The notes beneath the pieces were generated by a model. The model worked only from the letters and a program-made list of their open reading frames with translations. It did not search any database and was not told the origin of the DNA. A stretch of DNA of 44,197 nucleotides, taken from an uncultured Parabacteroides sp. (GTDB lineage Bacteria; Bacteroidota; Bacteroidia; Bacteroidales; Tannerellaceae). This document shows positions 23,493-30,746 of the stretch, piece after piece. The first letter of the stretch is position 1, and the number at the start of each line of letters is the position of its first letter. The translations under genes and the position numbers were made by a program. Location: positions 1 to 44,197 of the forward strand of contig CASFXH010000024.1 of NCBI GenBank assembly GCA_949298575.1, read 5' to 3'.

Positions 23493-24782
23493 ATGAATAA
23501 GAAGATTTGGCGTTTAGCGATTCCCTCCATTGTCTCGAACGTGACGGTGCCTTTGCTCGGCCTGGTTGATTTGGCGATTGTCGGGCACCTTGGTTCGGCG
23601 GCCTTTATCGGCGCGATCGCGGTGGGAGGGATGCTTTTCAATATCCTTTATTGGTTGTTTGGATTCCTGCGGATGGGGACGAGCGGCTTGACCTCGCAAG
23701 CTTTTGGCCGGCGTGATTTGCGGGAGGCTTTTCTCGTGCTCACGCGGGCGGTCCTGGTGGGGCTGGCGGCCGGGGGGCTGATCCTCGTGGCGCATCCGTT
23801 GATTCGCTGGGGCGCTTTCGCGGTGCTGGAGACTTCGGGCGAGGTGGCGCGGTGGGCGTCGCTCTATTTCTCGATAGGCGTCTGGGGGGCGCCGGCGGTG
23901 TTGGCGCTCTATGGCTTCATGGGGTGGTTTGTCGGGATGCAAAACTCCCGCTTCCCGATGTTCATCGCCATTGTCCAAAACTTGGTGAATATCACGGCGA
24001 GCCTCGTGCTGGTCTTCGGTTGCGGGATGCGGGTCGAGGGCGTGGCGCTGGGGACGGTGATCGCCCAATACGCGGGCCTGCTGATGGCGGTGGGCCTGGC
24101 GTGGCGCTACTATGGGCGGCTGTGGTTTCGTCCCACTTGGCAGACGGTCGGCGCCGGGGTGCGTCGGTTTTTCTCGGTCAACAAGGATATCTTTTTCCGG
24201 ACCCTTTGCCTGGTTTGCGTGACGACCTTTTTCACCTCGACGGGTGCCCGGCAAGGCGACCTGATCCTGGCCGTGAACACGTTGATCATGCAGCTTTTCA
24301 CGCTTTTCTCTTATATCATGGATGGTTTCGCCTACGCGGCCGAGGCCCTGGCGGGGCGTTTCGTCGGGGCGCGCGACCGGGAGGCGTTGCGGCGATGCGT
24401 GCGGGCGCTTTTCGTCTGGGGCGTGGGGGCCGCCGCGCTTTTCACCATGACGTATGGTCTCTCGGGCCGCTCGTTCCTTTCGCTCCTGACCGACGACCAG
24501 GCGGTGATCGCCGCGGCCGGCGACTATTGGTTTTGGGCCTTAGCCATCCCCGCCTGTGGTTTCTCCGCCTTCCTGTGGGACGGGATTTTCATCGGGGCGA
24601 CCGCCACGCGGCAGATGCTTTACGCCATGCTGACGGCCTCCCTTCTTTTCTTTATTTTGTATTACAGCCTGTTTGGCTTATGGGGCAACCACGCCTTGTG
24701 GCTGGCATTCCTGACTTATTTGCTCTCTCGCGGCCTGGCGCAAGCGTGGCTCTGGCGGCGGATCGAGGCGCGAATCATCTAG
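23493..24782 (+). CDS. MATE family efflux transporter (DinF-like)
   Basis: A 429-residue, 12-helix multidrug/oligosaccharidyl-lipid/polysaccharide exporter in the cytoplasmic membrane, driven by Na+ or H+. The N-terminal WRLAIPSIVSNVTVPLLGLVDLAIVGHLG is the MATE opening (residues 6-34), and the second half repeats the pattern from about residue 235 (LILAVNTLIMQLF). It is most like the DinF branch. The substrate is unknown. The leader peptide and terminator upstream suggest induction by something that stalls ribosomes, which would fit a drug exporter. Confidence 0.9.
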   Translation: MNKKIWRLAIPSIVSNVTVPLLGLVDLAIVGHLGSAAFIGAIAVGGMLFNILYWLFGFLRMGTSGLTSQAFGRRDLREAFLVLTRAVLVGLAAGGLILVAHPLIRWGAFAVLETSGEVARWASLYFSIGVWGAPAVLALYGFMGWFVGMQNSRFPMFIAIVQNLVNITASLVLVFGCGMRVEGVALGTVIAQYAGLLMAVGLAWRYYGRLWFRPTWQTVGAGVRRFFSVNKDIFFRTLCLVCVTTFFTSTGARQGDLILAVNTLIMQLFTLFSYIMDGFAYAAEALAGRFVGARDREALRRCVRALFVWGVGAAALFTMTYGLSGRSFLSLLTDDQAVIAAAGDYWFWALAIPACGFSAFLWDGIFIGATATRQMLYAMLTASLLFFILYYSLFGLWGNHALWLAFLTYLLSRGLAQAWLWRRIEARII

Positions 24783-24804
24783 CGCGATTGGGAAAAGGAA
24801 CCTA

Positions 24805-24983
24805 AAAAACGTCGAAAATGCCCGGCAGACCCTTGCCTGGCCACTTCGGAGTGGTCGAAGTCGCGCGGCAAGGTTTGCCCGGCCACTTCGGAGTGGTCGA
24901 AGTCATGCGGCAAGGTTTGCCTGGCCACTTCGGAGTGATCGAAGTCGCGCGGCAAGGGTCTGCCGGGCATTTTCGACGTTTTT
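24805..24983. repeat. 33-bp perfect inverted repeat enclosing three 42-nt units
   Basis: Arms at 24805-24837 and 24951-24983 are exact reverse complements. Between them the unit starting GGCCACTTCGGAGTGGTCGA occurs at 24839, 24881 and 24923 (42-nt period). Each unit holds the inverted repeat ACTTCG-N7-CGAAGT and is joined by GGCAA-GGT-TTGCC, giving alternating small hairpins inside one long stem. It fills the space between convergent MATE and XRE genes. It may act as a two-way terminator, but no such element is known to me. Confidence 0.85.
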
Positions 24984-25002
24984 GGAGGGGGAGAGGGCTT
25001 GA

Positions 25003-25242
25003 TCAAGATTGGATGCTTTTCTCTTCAATCGCCTTGAAAAATTCTGAGAGGGTGATACCGAAATAATCGCAGAGTCGCTTTAGGGTACCGACCGTCACGT
25101 TCAGCCGTCCTTGTTCCAAGCGGGCGCAATGGATCTCCGTGTCGAGATAGACGCTTTCTTGCGACAATCCTTTTGATTGCCGGATCTGCCGAATTTCTGA
25201 GGCAATGGCTTTTAGCAATATTTCATCTTTTTGATTAAGCAC
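25003..25242 (-). CDS. Small XRE-family helix-turn-helix regulator
   Basis: A 79-residue single-domain Cro/C1-type regulator. The HTH runs over about residues 14-68, with EIRQIRQSKGLSQESVYLDT leading into the recognition helix and TVGTLKRLCDYFGITLSEFF at the end. There is no ATG near the N-terminus; I use GTG at 25242, while TTG at 25257 would add five residues. It is divergent from the peptidase-like lipoprotein gene, and two inverted repeats in the shared upstream region could be its operators. Confidence 0.75.
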   Translation of the reverse strand: MLNQKDEILLKAIASEIRQIRQSKGLSQESVYLDTEIHCARLEQGRLNVTVGTLKRLCDYFGITLSEFFKAIEEKSIQS

Positions 25243-25264
25243 AGCCAAAAGTCCCAAGTATTTT

Positions 25265-25290
25265 CGGAAATTTCCGTGACACGTATGTCA
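25265..25290. promoter_or_regulatory. Two adjacent inverted repeats, candidate operators
   Basis: CGGAAATTTCCG (25265-25276) is a perfect 12-bp palindrome, and TGACA-CGTA-TGTCA (25277-25290) follows directly. They lie between the divergent XRE gene (start 25242) and the lipoprotein gene (start 25347). A role as XRE binding sites is inference from position. Confidence 0.5.
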
Positions 25291-25309
25291 TTATTTAAGG
25301 GAATTAAGC

Positions 25310-25317
25310 TATATTCG
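25310..25317 (+). promoter_or_regulatory. -7 element TATATTCG before the peptidase-like lipoprotein
   Basis: A TAnnTTCG match 30 bases before the ATG at 25347 and 20 bases after the inverted repeats, so a bound repressor at the repeats would overlap the promoter. Confidence 0.4.
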
Positions 25318-25346
25318 CGGAGTATTAATTTAAATAAGTAAACAGT

Positions 25347-27017
25347 ATGAAAAGAATCGATTTTAAGCGAATAGTGCTAGCCATCGCTTTGATGGTGCCG
25401 CTATTCTTTGGCTGTTCGGAAGGTGAGGAGTTCATGCCAGACTTCGAAGTCCCGGATGTGGAGATTCCGGAGGAAGAAATCCCAGAGGAAGATATAGAAA
25501 TAGCAGTCCAAAATTTGGAGAGGGTGGAAGAAGCCATGAGCCCGCTCTTCCTCGAAGCCGCCGACGCGAACGCCCTCGGCCAACGCTTGGAGGAAATCAA
25601 GCGGATGGAAGGCGTGGAGGAAGCGTATATCTGCGATGAGACCACGTTCGCTATCAAGGTCAAGGATGGTGGTAAGGTTTATTATTACTATCCGCCAGAA
25701 CCCGTGTCTGTCGATTTTCCTGAAATCTTGGATGAATCGTCGCTTCGGGCGGCGATGACGAAAGCCGATGTCTGCGAGAACAAGAACGTGCTTATCATCA
25801 ACCAGCTATCGAACGATTATCGTTTCGAACATGCGTTAGAAGCTGAAAGAACATTGGAGCAGGCATTCATCGCAAAAGGATTTTCGGTGGAAATAATCCA
25901 TAGTGAGGAATTTACAGCGGAGACGCTTTGTGAGGAGATGCCGAAGTATGGTATTTCCTTCCTGATGACGCATGGTGGTTATGATAATACGACAGAAGGG
26001 TCGAAGAACACACATTTTCTTGTTACGGGCGAAAAGAACGAGGATTTGAAAGGCGAACGACTCCAAAAATGGAAACAGGCATGGTTGCGAAATGAGGCAT
26101 GTGCCTTAACCGTAAAAAACAAAACCGCCGATGGCGAATGGATCAAAGTTAAATACGTAGCGGTCAATGAACTTTATTTGAAAAAGAATATTGGGGTGAG
26201 ATTTCCGGAGAACAGTATCTTGTTTAACGTTGCCTGTCGGTCTCTCTATGGAAACACGGACATGTGGGATGTGCTGAAATCGAAAGGATTGGGTTGCTAT
26301 TTGGGACTTGACGGCATCAATAGTATCGGCATCGATAGCGGGAAATACTTTTTCTTACAACTTCTTCAAGGCGGAACGGTAAGTGATGCGTATGATGAGC
26401 TATCATTTTGGGACAAGAATCAGTTATTGGGAGTGATTTCCTTGGAATGCCATCCTTCCGATTGCCCAATCACCCTTTTCAGCGAGCCGGAAGTGACTGA
26501 TGTGGAAGCGGTGGACCTTGGTCTCTCCGTGAAGTGGCGTTCGATGAACCTCGGCGCGACGAGCTATTTGGACTTTGGCGAATCTTATACGATGGAACAA
26601 TTCGATGATATCATCGATGCGTTAGAGGAAGCGGGTTATGATGACTCGAATATCAATCTCAATGGAACGGAATATGATTTCGCCACGGAGAAACTCGGTG
26701 CGGGTTGGCGTATGCCTACCATCAAGGAGTGGGAGGAATTGGAAGAGCAATGCGAGTGGAAAGCGCTTGTGATGGAAAATGTTCCGGGCTTTCAAGTGAC
26801 AGGACCGAACGGGAATTCTATCTTCCTGCCTTGTAAGACAGAAACGGAAGTAATGGGAACCATCCTGTTCAGGTCTTTTTACGCGAGCGGTATCATTGAT
26901 AGATATGTACAAGGTGTATGTCTTGTCGGCAACGTGACATCTATAGGTATGAGCGCTGGAGACCAAGAGATAATGGATTTGATATGGGATAGCCACATTC
27001 GTCCAGTCTGCAAATAA
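25347..27017 (+). CDS. Lipoprotein with clan CD cysteine peptidase-like domain and FSMP-type C-terminus
   Basis: A 556-residue lipoprotein with Cys23 after LFFG. Residues 28-53 are strongly acidic (repeated P-E-E). Residues about 145-380 resemble a caspase/gingipain-like fold: VLIINQL as first strand, His209 in FLMTHGGYDN, and Cys297 in FNVACRSLYGN, the expected His-then-Cys order. The 88-residue gap is longer than in gingipains, so an insertion or loss of activity is possible. Residues about 390-556 look like the Fibrobacter major paralogous domain (VDLGLSVKW, GWRMPTIKEWEEL). GC content is lower than in neighbours, suggesting acquisition. Peptidase activity and substrate are inference. Confidence 0.7.
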   Translation: MKRIDFKRIVLAIALMVPLFFGCSEGEEFMPDFEVPDVEIPEEEIPEEDIEIAVQNLERVEEAMSPLFLEAADANALGQRLEEIKRMEGVEEAYICDETTFAIKVKDGGKVYYYYPPEPVSVDFPEILDESSLRAAMTKADVCENKNVLIINQLSNDYRFEHALEAERTLEQAFIAKGFSVEIIHSEEFTAETLCEEMPKYGISFLMTHGGYDNTTEGSKNTHFLVTGEKNEDLKGERLQKWKQAWLRNEACALTVKNKTADGEWIKVKYVAVNELYLKKNIGVRFPENSILFNVACRSLYGNTDMWDVLKSKGLGCYLGLDGINSIGIDSGKYFFLQLLQGGTVSDAYDELSFWDKNQLLGVISLECHPSDCPITLFSEPEVTDVEAVDLGLSVKWRSMNLGATSYLDFGESYTMEQFDDIIDALEEAGYDDSNINLNGTEYDFATEKLGAGWRMPTIKEWEELEEQCEWKALVMENVPGFQVTGPNGNSIFLPCKTETEVMGTILFRSFYASGIIDRYVQGVCLVGNVTSIGMSAGDQEIMDLIWDSHIRPVCK

Positions 27018-27049
27018 GTTCTGATCTTATTTTATCACTGAAAAATAGG

Positions 27050-27080
27050 CACGAGTCTTTTTTTTGAGATTCGTGCCTGT
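27050..27080 (+). terminator. Hairpin after the peptidase-like lipoprotein gene
   Basis: GGCACGA and TCGTGCC flank a T-rich loop, about 30 bases after the stop. The following T-run is short, so its strength is uncertain. Confidence 0.5.
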
Positions 27081-27089
27081 TTCGAATGA

Positions 27090-27185
27090 TTACCCCTTTT
27101 CCACGCCGTCGCTGAAGCGGATGCGCAACGTATAACCGTCCACATACTCGGCTTTCGTCACTGTAAGAATCTCGTTTGTTTCCAT
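27090..27185 (-). pseudogene. Truncated DUF2442 protein remnant
   Basis: A 31-residue minus-strand frame starting METNEILTVTKAEYVDGY and ending FSDGVEKG, then a stop. This is the N-terminal part of a DUF2442 protein; the remaining half is missing. It begins 7 bases after the end of the DUF4160 fragment, the usual order of these two genes. Confidence 0.6.
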
Positions 27186-27192
27186 ATGGTGA

Positions 27193-27303
27193 TTATCTTA
27201 ATGGTTCTATTTTTTGCGGAGCCTCCCTGTGGGATAAACGCTCCCAATTGTCAAGCAATTCCGCTTTGTGTTCATCAAGCCAATATCCCGGCGGGGCAGC
27301 CCC
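27193..27303 (-). pseudogene. C-terminal fragment of a DUF4160 protein
   Basis: The minus-strand frame reads LDEHKAELLDNWERLSH and ends KIEPLR, the conserved C-terminus of DUF4160 proteins. The N-terminal half is absent; the frame starts next to the stop of the SLC13 gene. DUF4160 and DUF2442 genes often form a toxin-antitoxin-like pair, so the two fragments are the remains of such a module. Confidence 0.6.
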
Positions 27304-27311
27304 CATCCTCC

Positions 27312-29096
27312 TTAAAGCGGGAAGAGGATGGGGACGATAAACAGCTCGGCCGCGAGCATGATGAAGTTCATCGGGAGACCGATCCGCATGAAGTCGATGA
27401 AGCGGTAGCCACCGGGGCCGTAGACCATCATGTGCGTCGGTGAGCCGATCGGGGTGGCGAAGCTCGACGAGACGGCGATCATCAACGCGACGCAGAAAGT
27501 GAGCGGATTGACACCCAGCGTGGTCGCGATCTGGTAGGTGATGGGGAAGAAGATGGCCGCCGTGGCCGTGTTGCTCGTGAACTCGGTCAGGAAGGTGCCC
27601 GCGAGGCAGATCCCCGCGAGGGCGAGCATGGGATTGTCGCCACAGACGGAAAGGATTCCCTCGGCGATCTTCGAGGCGATGCCGGTGTATTCAATCGCGC
27701 TACCCAAGCTGATCGAACCGGCGAAGACCATCAGCAGGCTCCAGTCGATGCTCGACCGCGCTTGGTTGATGGTGCAGCAGCGGAAGATGATCATGGCGAA
27801 AGCCGCCAGGAAGCTGGCTTGGAGCAAGGGGATCAGGTTGAGCGATGAGCAAATGATCATGGCCAAGAGGATGAGTGACGAGATCAGGGTGCGCTTGCCC
27901 TCTTGTAGCAGAAGGTCTGAGTCGAAGAATTGGAGATCGGGCGTCAAGTCTTGCTCGTTTTTCGTGCGGGGCGGGCATTCGAGGAGGAGCGTATCGCCTT
28001 TCTCGATCATGATCTCACGGGGGCTTTGGTTGACGCGCTCGCCTTCACGGGCGATGGCCACCAGGACGACGTTGTTTTTCTCCTCGAAATCGCTTTCCGA
28101 CATGCGGGTGCCGACGAGCGAGCTGCTGAAACGCACCGTGGCCACGCGAAGCCGGCGATGGGTGTCGATCTCATTGAAAGAGTAGACGTGGCGTGTGGCG
28201 CTGACCAGATGATGGCTCGCGCGGAGCTTCAAGATCTCGTCCACCTTGCCCGTGAAGACAAGACGGTCGCCGCCGAAGATGAACTCGTCCTCGCTGACGG
28301 GCGAGATGATTTCCTTGTCGAAACGGATGATCTCGACCAAGTGGCCGCCCTCCACCTCATACAAGCCGGCTTCGTGGGCGCTTTTCCCGATGAAGCTCGC
28401 GTCGGACGGGACCAGCAGCTCGACCGTATATTCGCTCGTGTCGCTCAAGGCCTCTTCCGGCGAGACACGCTCGGGAATCAGGCGGCGCATCGCGATCGTG
28501 GCCAAGATCCCGACCGCCAGGCAGAACAGGCCCGCCAGGGTTGGGGTGAAAATACTCAGTTGCTCATGCGTTTGCTCCGTATAGAATCCGGAGATCAGCA
28601 GGTTGGGCGGCGTGCCGATCAGGGTGCAGATGCCACCCATTCCGGAGGCGTAGCTCAATGGGATGAGGAGTTTCGAGGGGGTGACGTGCAGTTTCTTGGC
28701 CCAGATCTTCACCACGTTGATGAAAAGCGCCACGACAGTCGTGTTGTTCAGGAACGAGCTGAGAGCCGCCACCGGCGCCATCAGCCGGAGGATGGCCATG
28801 GGGTAACTTTTCGGCGTCCCCAGGGCATAGCGGACGATCCATTGCATCACGCCCGTATGCACCAAGCCCGCGATCACGACGAACAAGGCGCCGACCAATA
28901 CGACCGACGAGGAGGAGAATCCGCTCAACACCCGGTCGACCGGCAACGCCCCGCTCACCATCAGGATGGTCATACCTCCCAAAAAGACAAAATCGGGCGC
29001 TAACTTCGTGAAAAGCATTAGCCCAAAGACTAAAATGACCGTCGCGACAACGATCCAGGCTTGCGCGCTCAAGCCAGCGAATAAGATTGTTTCCAT
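27312..29096 (-). CDS. SLC13-family permease with TrkA-C (RCK_C) domains
   Basis: A 594-residue membrane transporter. N-terminal helices (residues 10-200, with LSSFLNNTTVVALFINVV) and C-terminal helices (about 405-594, with TEFTSNTATAAIFFP) form the two inverted repeats of the DASS/SLC13 fold, each with an S-N-T substrate signature. Between them residues about 205-370 hold two TrkA_C-like ligand-binding domains. The family carries dicarboxylates, sulfate or other anions with Na+; the substrate is not predictable. It is divergent from the MBL-fold gene. A -7 element TATCTTCG lies at 29119-29126. Confidence 0.88.
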   Translation of the reverse strand: METILFAGLSAQAWIVVATVILVFGLMLFTKLAPDFVFLGGMTILMVSGALPVDRVLSGFSSSSVVLVGALFVVIAGLVHTGVMQWIVRYALGTPKSYPMAILRLMAPVAALSSFLNNTTVVALFINVVKIWAKKLHVTPSKLLIPLSYASGMGGICTLIGTPPNLLISGFYTEQTHEQLSIFTPTLAGLFCLAVGILATIAMRRLIPERVSPEEALSDTSEYTVELLVPSDASFIGKSAHEAGLYEVEGGHLVEIIRFDKEIISPVSEDEFIFGGDRLVFTGKVDEILKLRASHHLVSATRHVYSFNEIDTHRRLRVATVRFSSSLVGTRMSESDFEEKNNVVLVAIAREGERVNQSPREIMIEKGDTLLLECPPRTKNEQDLTPDLQFFDSDLLLQEGKRTLISSLILLAMIICSSLNLIPLLQASFLAAFAMIIFRCCTINQARSSIDWSLLMVFAGSISLGSAIEYTGIASKIAEGILSVCGDNPMLALAGICLAGTFLTEFTSNTATAAIFFPITYQIATTLGVNPLTFCVALMIAVSSSFATPIGSPTHMMVYGPGGYRFIDFMRIGLPMNFIMLAAELFIVPILFPL

Positions 29097-29118
29097 GTTT
29101 CGTGCATATTTGATGCCG

Positions 29119-29126
29119 CGAAGATA
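29119..29126 (-). promoter_or_regulatory. -7 element TATCTTCG upstream of the SLC13 gene
   Basis: Reads TATCTTCG on the minus strand, 22 bases before the start codon. Confidence 0.4.
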
Positions 29127-29147
29127 CTTTTTCTGACAAGAAATCCG

Positions 29148-29155
29148 TAATTTCG
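29148..29155 (+). promoter_or_regulatory. -7 element TAATTTCG upstream of the MBL-fold gene
   Basis: Matches TAnnTTCG 39 bases before the ATG at 29195, back to back with the element for the divergent SLC13 gene. Confidence 0.4.
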
Positions 29156-29194
29156 CCCTCGGACTATTTAATCATCAAAAAGATTTTTAAAGAT

Positions 29195-30088
29195 ATGAGA
29201 AGAAGAGAATGGATACGCGGCGTCGCGAGCGCCGCTGTGCTGCTGGCGGCGACCGGCTGCGCGAATGGGAACAAGCGATCCAGCAACAGCAACGCTCCCG
29301 CCGAGGCGAAAGACGCGGCTCCGGCGGCTAACACCTTGCCCGACGGGGTCGTCAGCCGCCAATTCGGCCAGGCGAAAGTCACGTGGATTCGGGACAACGA
29401 GCCGGGGCAGATCCGGGCGAACCAAATGTTTGTCGGCGCCGACAGTACGCAGATCGCGCGATGGGCGCCGGATGGGGGCGTGCCGACGGCCACGGCCGCT
29501 TACCTGATCGAGGTGGAAGGCAAACGGATCCTGATCGACACGGCCAACGGTCGGCCGGAAAGTCGCTTGATGCCGAGCCTCGCCGCTCTGGGTATCAAGC
29601 CCGAGGCGATCGACTACATCTACATCACCCATTTCCATGGCGACCATCTCGGGGGAATGCTGAAAGACGGCGCGCCGGTTTTCCCAAACGCCCAAGTCTA
29701 TGTCTCGACACCCGAATACGACGCGTGGATGACCAGCCCCGCCCTCGCCGAGCGGCGCGCGCAGGCCGAGGCGACGATGAAGGCCTACGAGTCGCGGTTG
29801 CATAAGTTCGCGTTGGGCGACACGTTGCCCGGTGGCGTCGTCTCGATGGACGCGGTCGGCCACACGCCTGGACACGTGGCTTATATCATCGACAAATGCT
29901 TGATTGGCGGAGACTTCGTGCATGGCGCGGCGCTCCAGTTGGCGCATCCTGAGTTGTGCGCCCGTTTCGACATGGACGTGCCGAAATCCGTCGAGAGTCG
30001 CAAGCGCCTGATGGCTTACGCGAAGGAGAACGGGATGACGTTGGCCGGAATGCACCTGCCCGCGCCGGGATTTATCGAGAAGTGGTAA
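29195..30088 (+). CDS. Exported MBL-fold metallo-hydrolase lipoprotein
   Basis: A 297-residue metallo-beta-lactamase fold hydrolase. The N-terminus has both a twin-arginine-like start (RRREWIRG) and a lipobox ending at Cys22 (AATGC), so it may be a Tat-exported lipoprotein. The zinc motif THFHGDHLGG lies near residues 148-157, with further ligands in GHTPGHVAYI and GGDFVHG. Residues 26-45 are a Ser/Asn/Ala-rich linker. The fold covers lactonases, hydrolases and others; the substrate is unknown. It is followed by a large hairpin and the NlpC/P60 gene. Confidence 0.87.
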   Translation: MRRREWIRGVASAAVLLAATGCANGNKRSSNSNAPAEAKDAAPAANTLPDGVVSRQFGQAKVTWIRDNEPGQIRANQMFVGADSTQIARWAPDGGVPTATAAYLIEVEGKRILIDTANGRPESRLMPSLAALGIKPEAIDYIYITHFHGDHLGGMLKDGAPVFPNAQVYVSTPEYDAWMTSPALAERRAQAEATMKAYESRLHKFALGDTLPGGVVSMDAVGHTPGHVAYIIDKCLIGGDFVHGAALQLAHPELCARFDMDVPKSVESRKRLMAYAKENGMTLAGMHLPAPGFIEKW

Positions 30089-30093
30089 TGCGG

Positions 30094-30134
30094 TAAGCCC
30101 CCCTCAGTCGGCGAGGCTGACTGAGGGGGGCTTA
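30094..30134. terminator. 16-bp hairpin after the MBL-fold gene
   Basis: Arms 30094-30109 and 30119-30134 pair perfectly around a 9-nt loop, with a C6/G6 core. The bases after it are A/T mixed, not a T-run, so it may stabilise mRNA or partly terminate before the NlpC/P60 gene. Confidence 0.6.
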
Positions 30135-30162
30135 TATAATATATAATAAGGAAAAGAAGACA

Positions 30163-30702
30163 ATGACGCGAAAACCAACGATCCCCTGCCTGCGCCTGGC
30201 GCTAAGCCTCCTGATCGCCCTCACGCTGACGGCTTGCGGCGCGCGGCGGACGGAGCGAGTCATTCTCCCGGCGGATTTCAAGGGGCCGAAGGAATTGTCG
30301 CGGCTCTATGGCGTCCGCCTTACGCCCGACGATAACATCTTCCTCTACAACGCCGGGGCGCATTGGCTGGGCGTGCCGCACCGGATGGGAGGGCTGACGA
30401 AGCGGGGTGTCGATTGCTCCGGCTTTGTCCAGATCATTTACCGGGAAATCTATGGGAAACGCCTGGAGCGGACAGCCGCCGATATGTTGAAAAAGAACTG
30501 CAAACGTGTGGGCCGGGGCCGCTTGCGGGAGGGCGACCTGGTCTTTTTCAGGACTGGCCGTAGCCGAACCCCCAACCATGTAGGCATTTACTTGAAAAAT
30601 GGCCGTTTTATCCACACCAGCACCTCGCGGGGCGTGATGGTGAGTAGCTTGAGCGAACCTTATTATACGAGAACTTGGCTCACGGGCGGCCGGGTGAAAT
30701 AA
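30163..30702 (+). CDS. NlpC/P60 (C40) peptidoglycan hydrolase lipoprotein
   Basis: A 179-residue lipoprotein (signal peptide ending LTAC, no acidic export signal, so probably periplasmic). The catalytic domain covers about residues 60-175: VDCSGFVQ contains the nucleophile Cys, NHVGIYL the His, and FIHTSTSRGV the third polar residue. The family cuts D-Glu-diaminopimelate bonds in stem peptides. The length is that of minimal Spr-like proteins. A -7 element for serS follows directly. Confidence 0.9.
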   Translation: MTRKPTIPCLRLALSLLIALTLTACGARRTERVILPADFKGPKELSRLYGVRLTPDDNIFLYNAGAHWLGVPHRMGGLTKRGVDCSGFVQIIYREIYGKRLERTAADMLKKNCKRVGRGRLREGDLVFFRTGRSRTPNHVGIYLKNGRFIHTSTSRGVMVSSLSEPYYTRTWLTGGRVK

Positions 30703-30711
30703 AAAATTACT

Positions 30712-30719
30712 ACCTTTGT
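30712..30719 (+). promoter_or_regulatory. serS: -7 element TACCTTTG before serS
   Basis: A full TAnnTTTG match 27 bases before the serS ATG at 30747. Confidence 0.55.
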
Positions 30720-30746
30720 GCCCGGAAAAAGTAAACCTAAAATACG

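Noticed and set aside
24818-25066. A short protein with repeated residues across the inverted-repeat cassette
   Set aside because: Both strands are open because of the repeat period; it has no ribosome site and overlaps the XRE gene.
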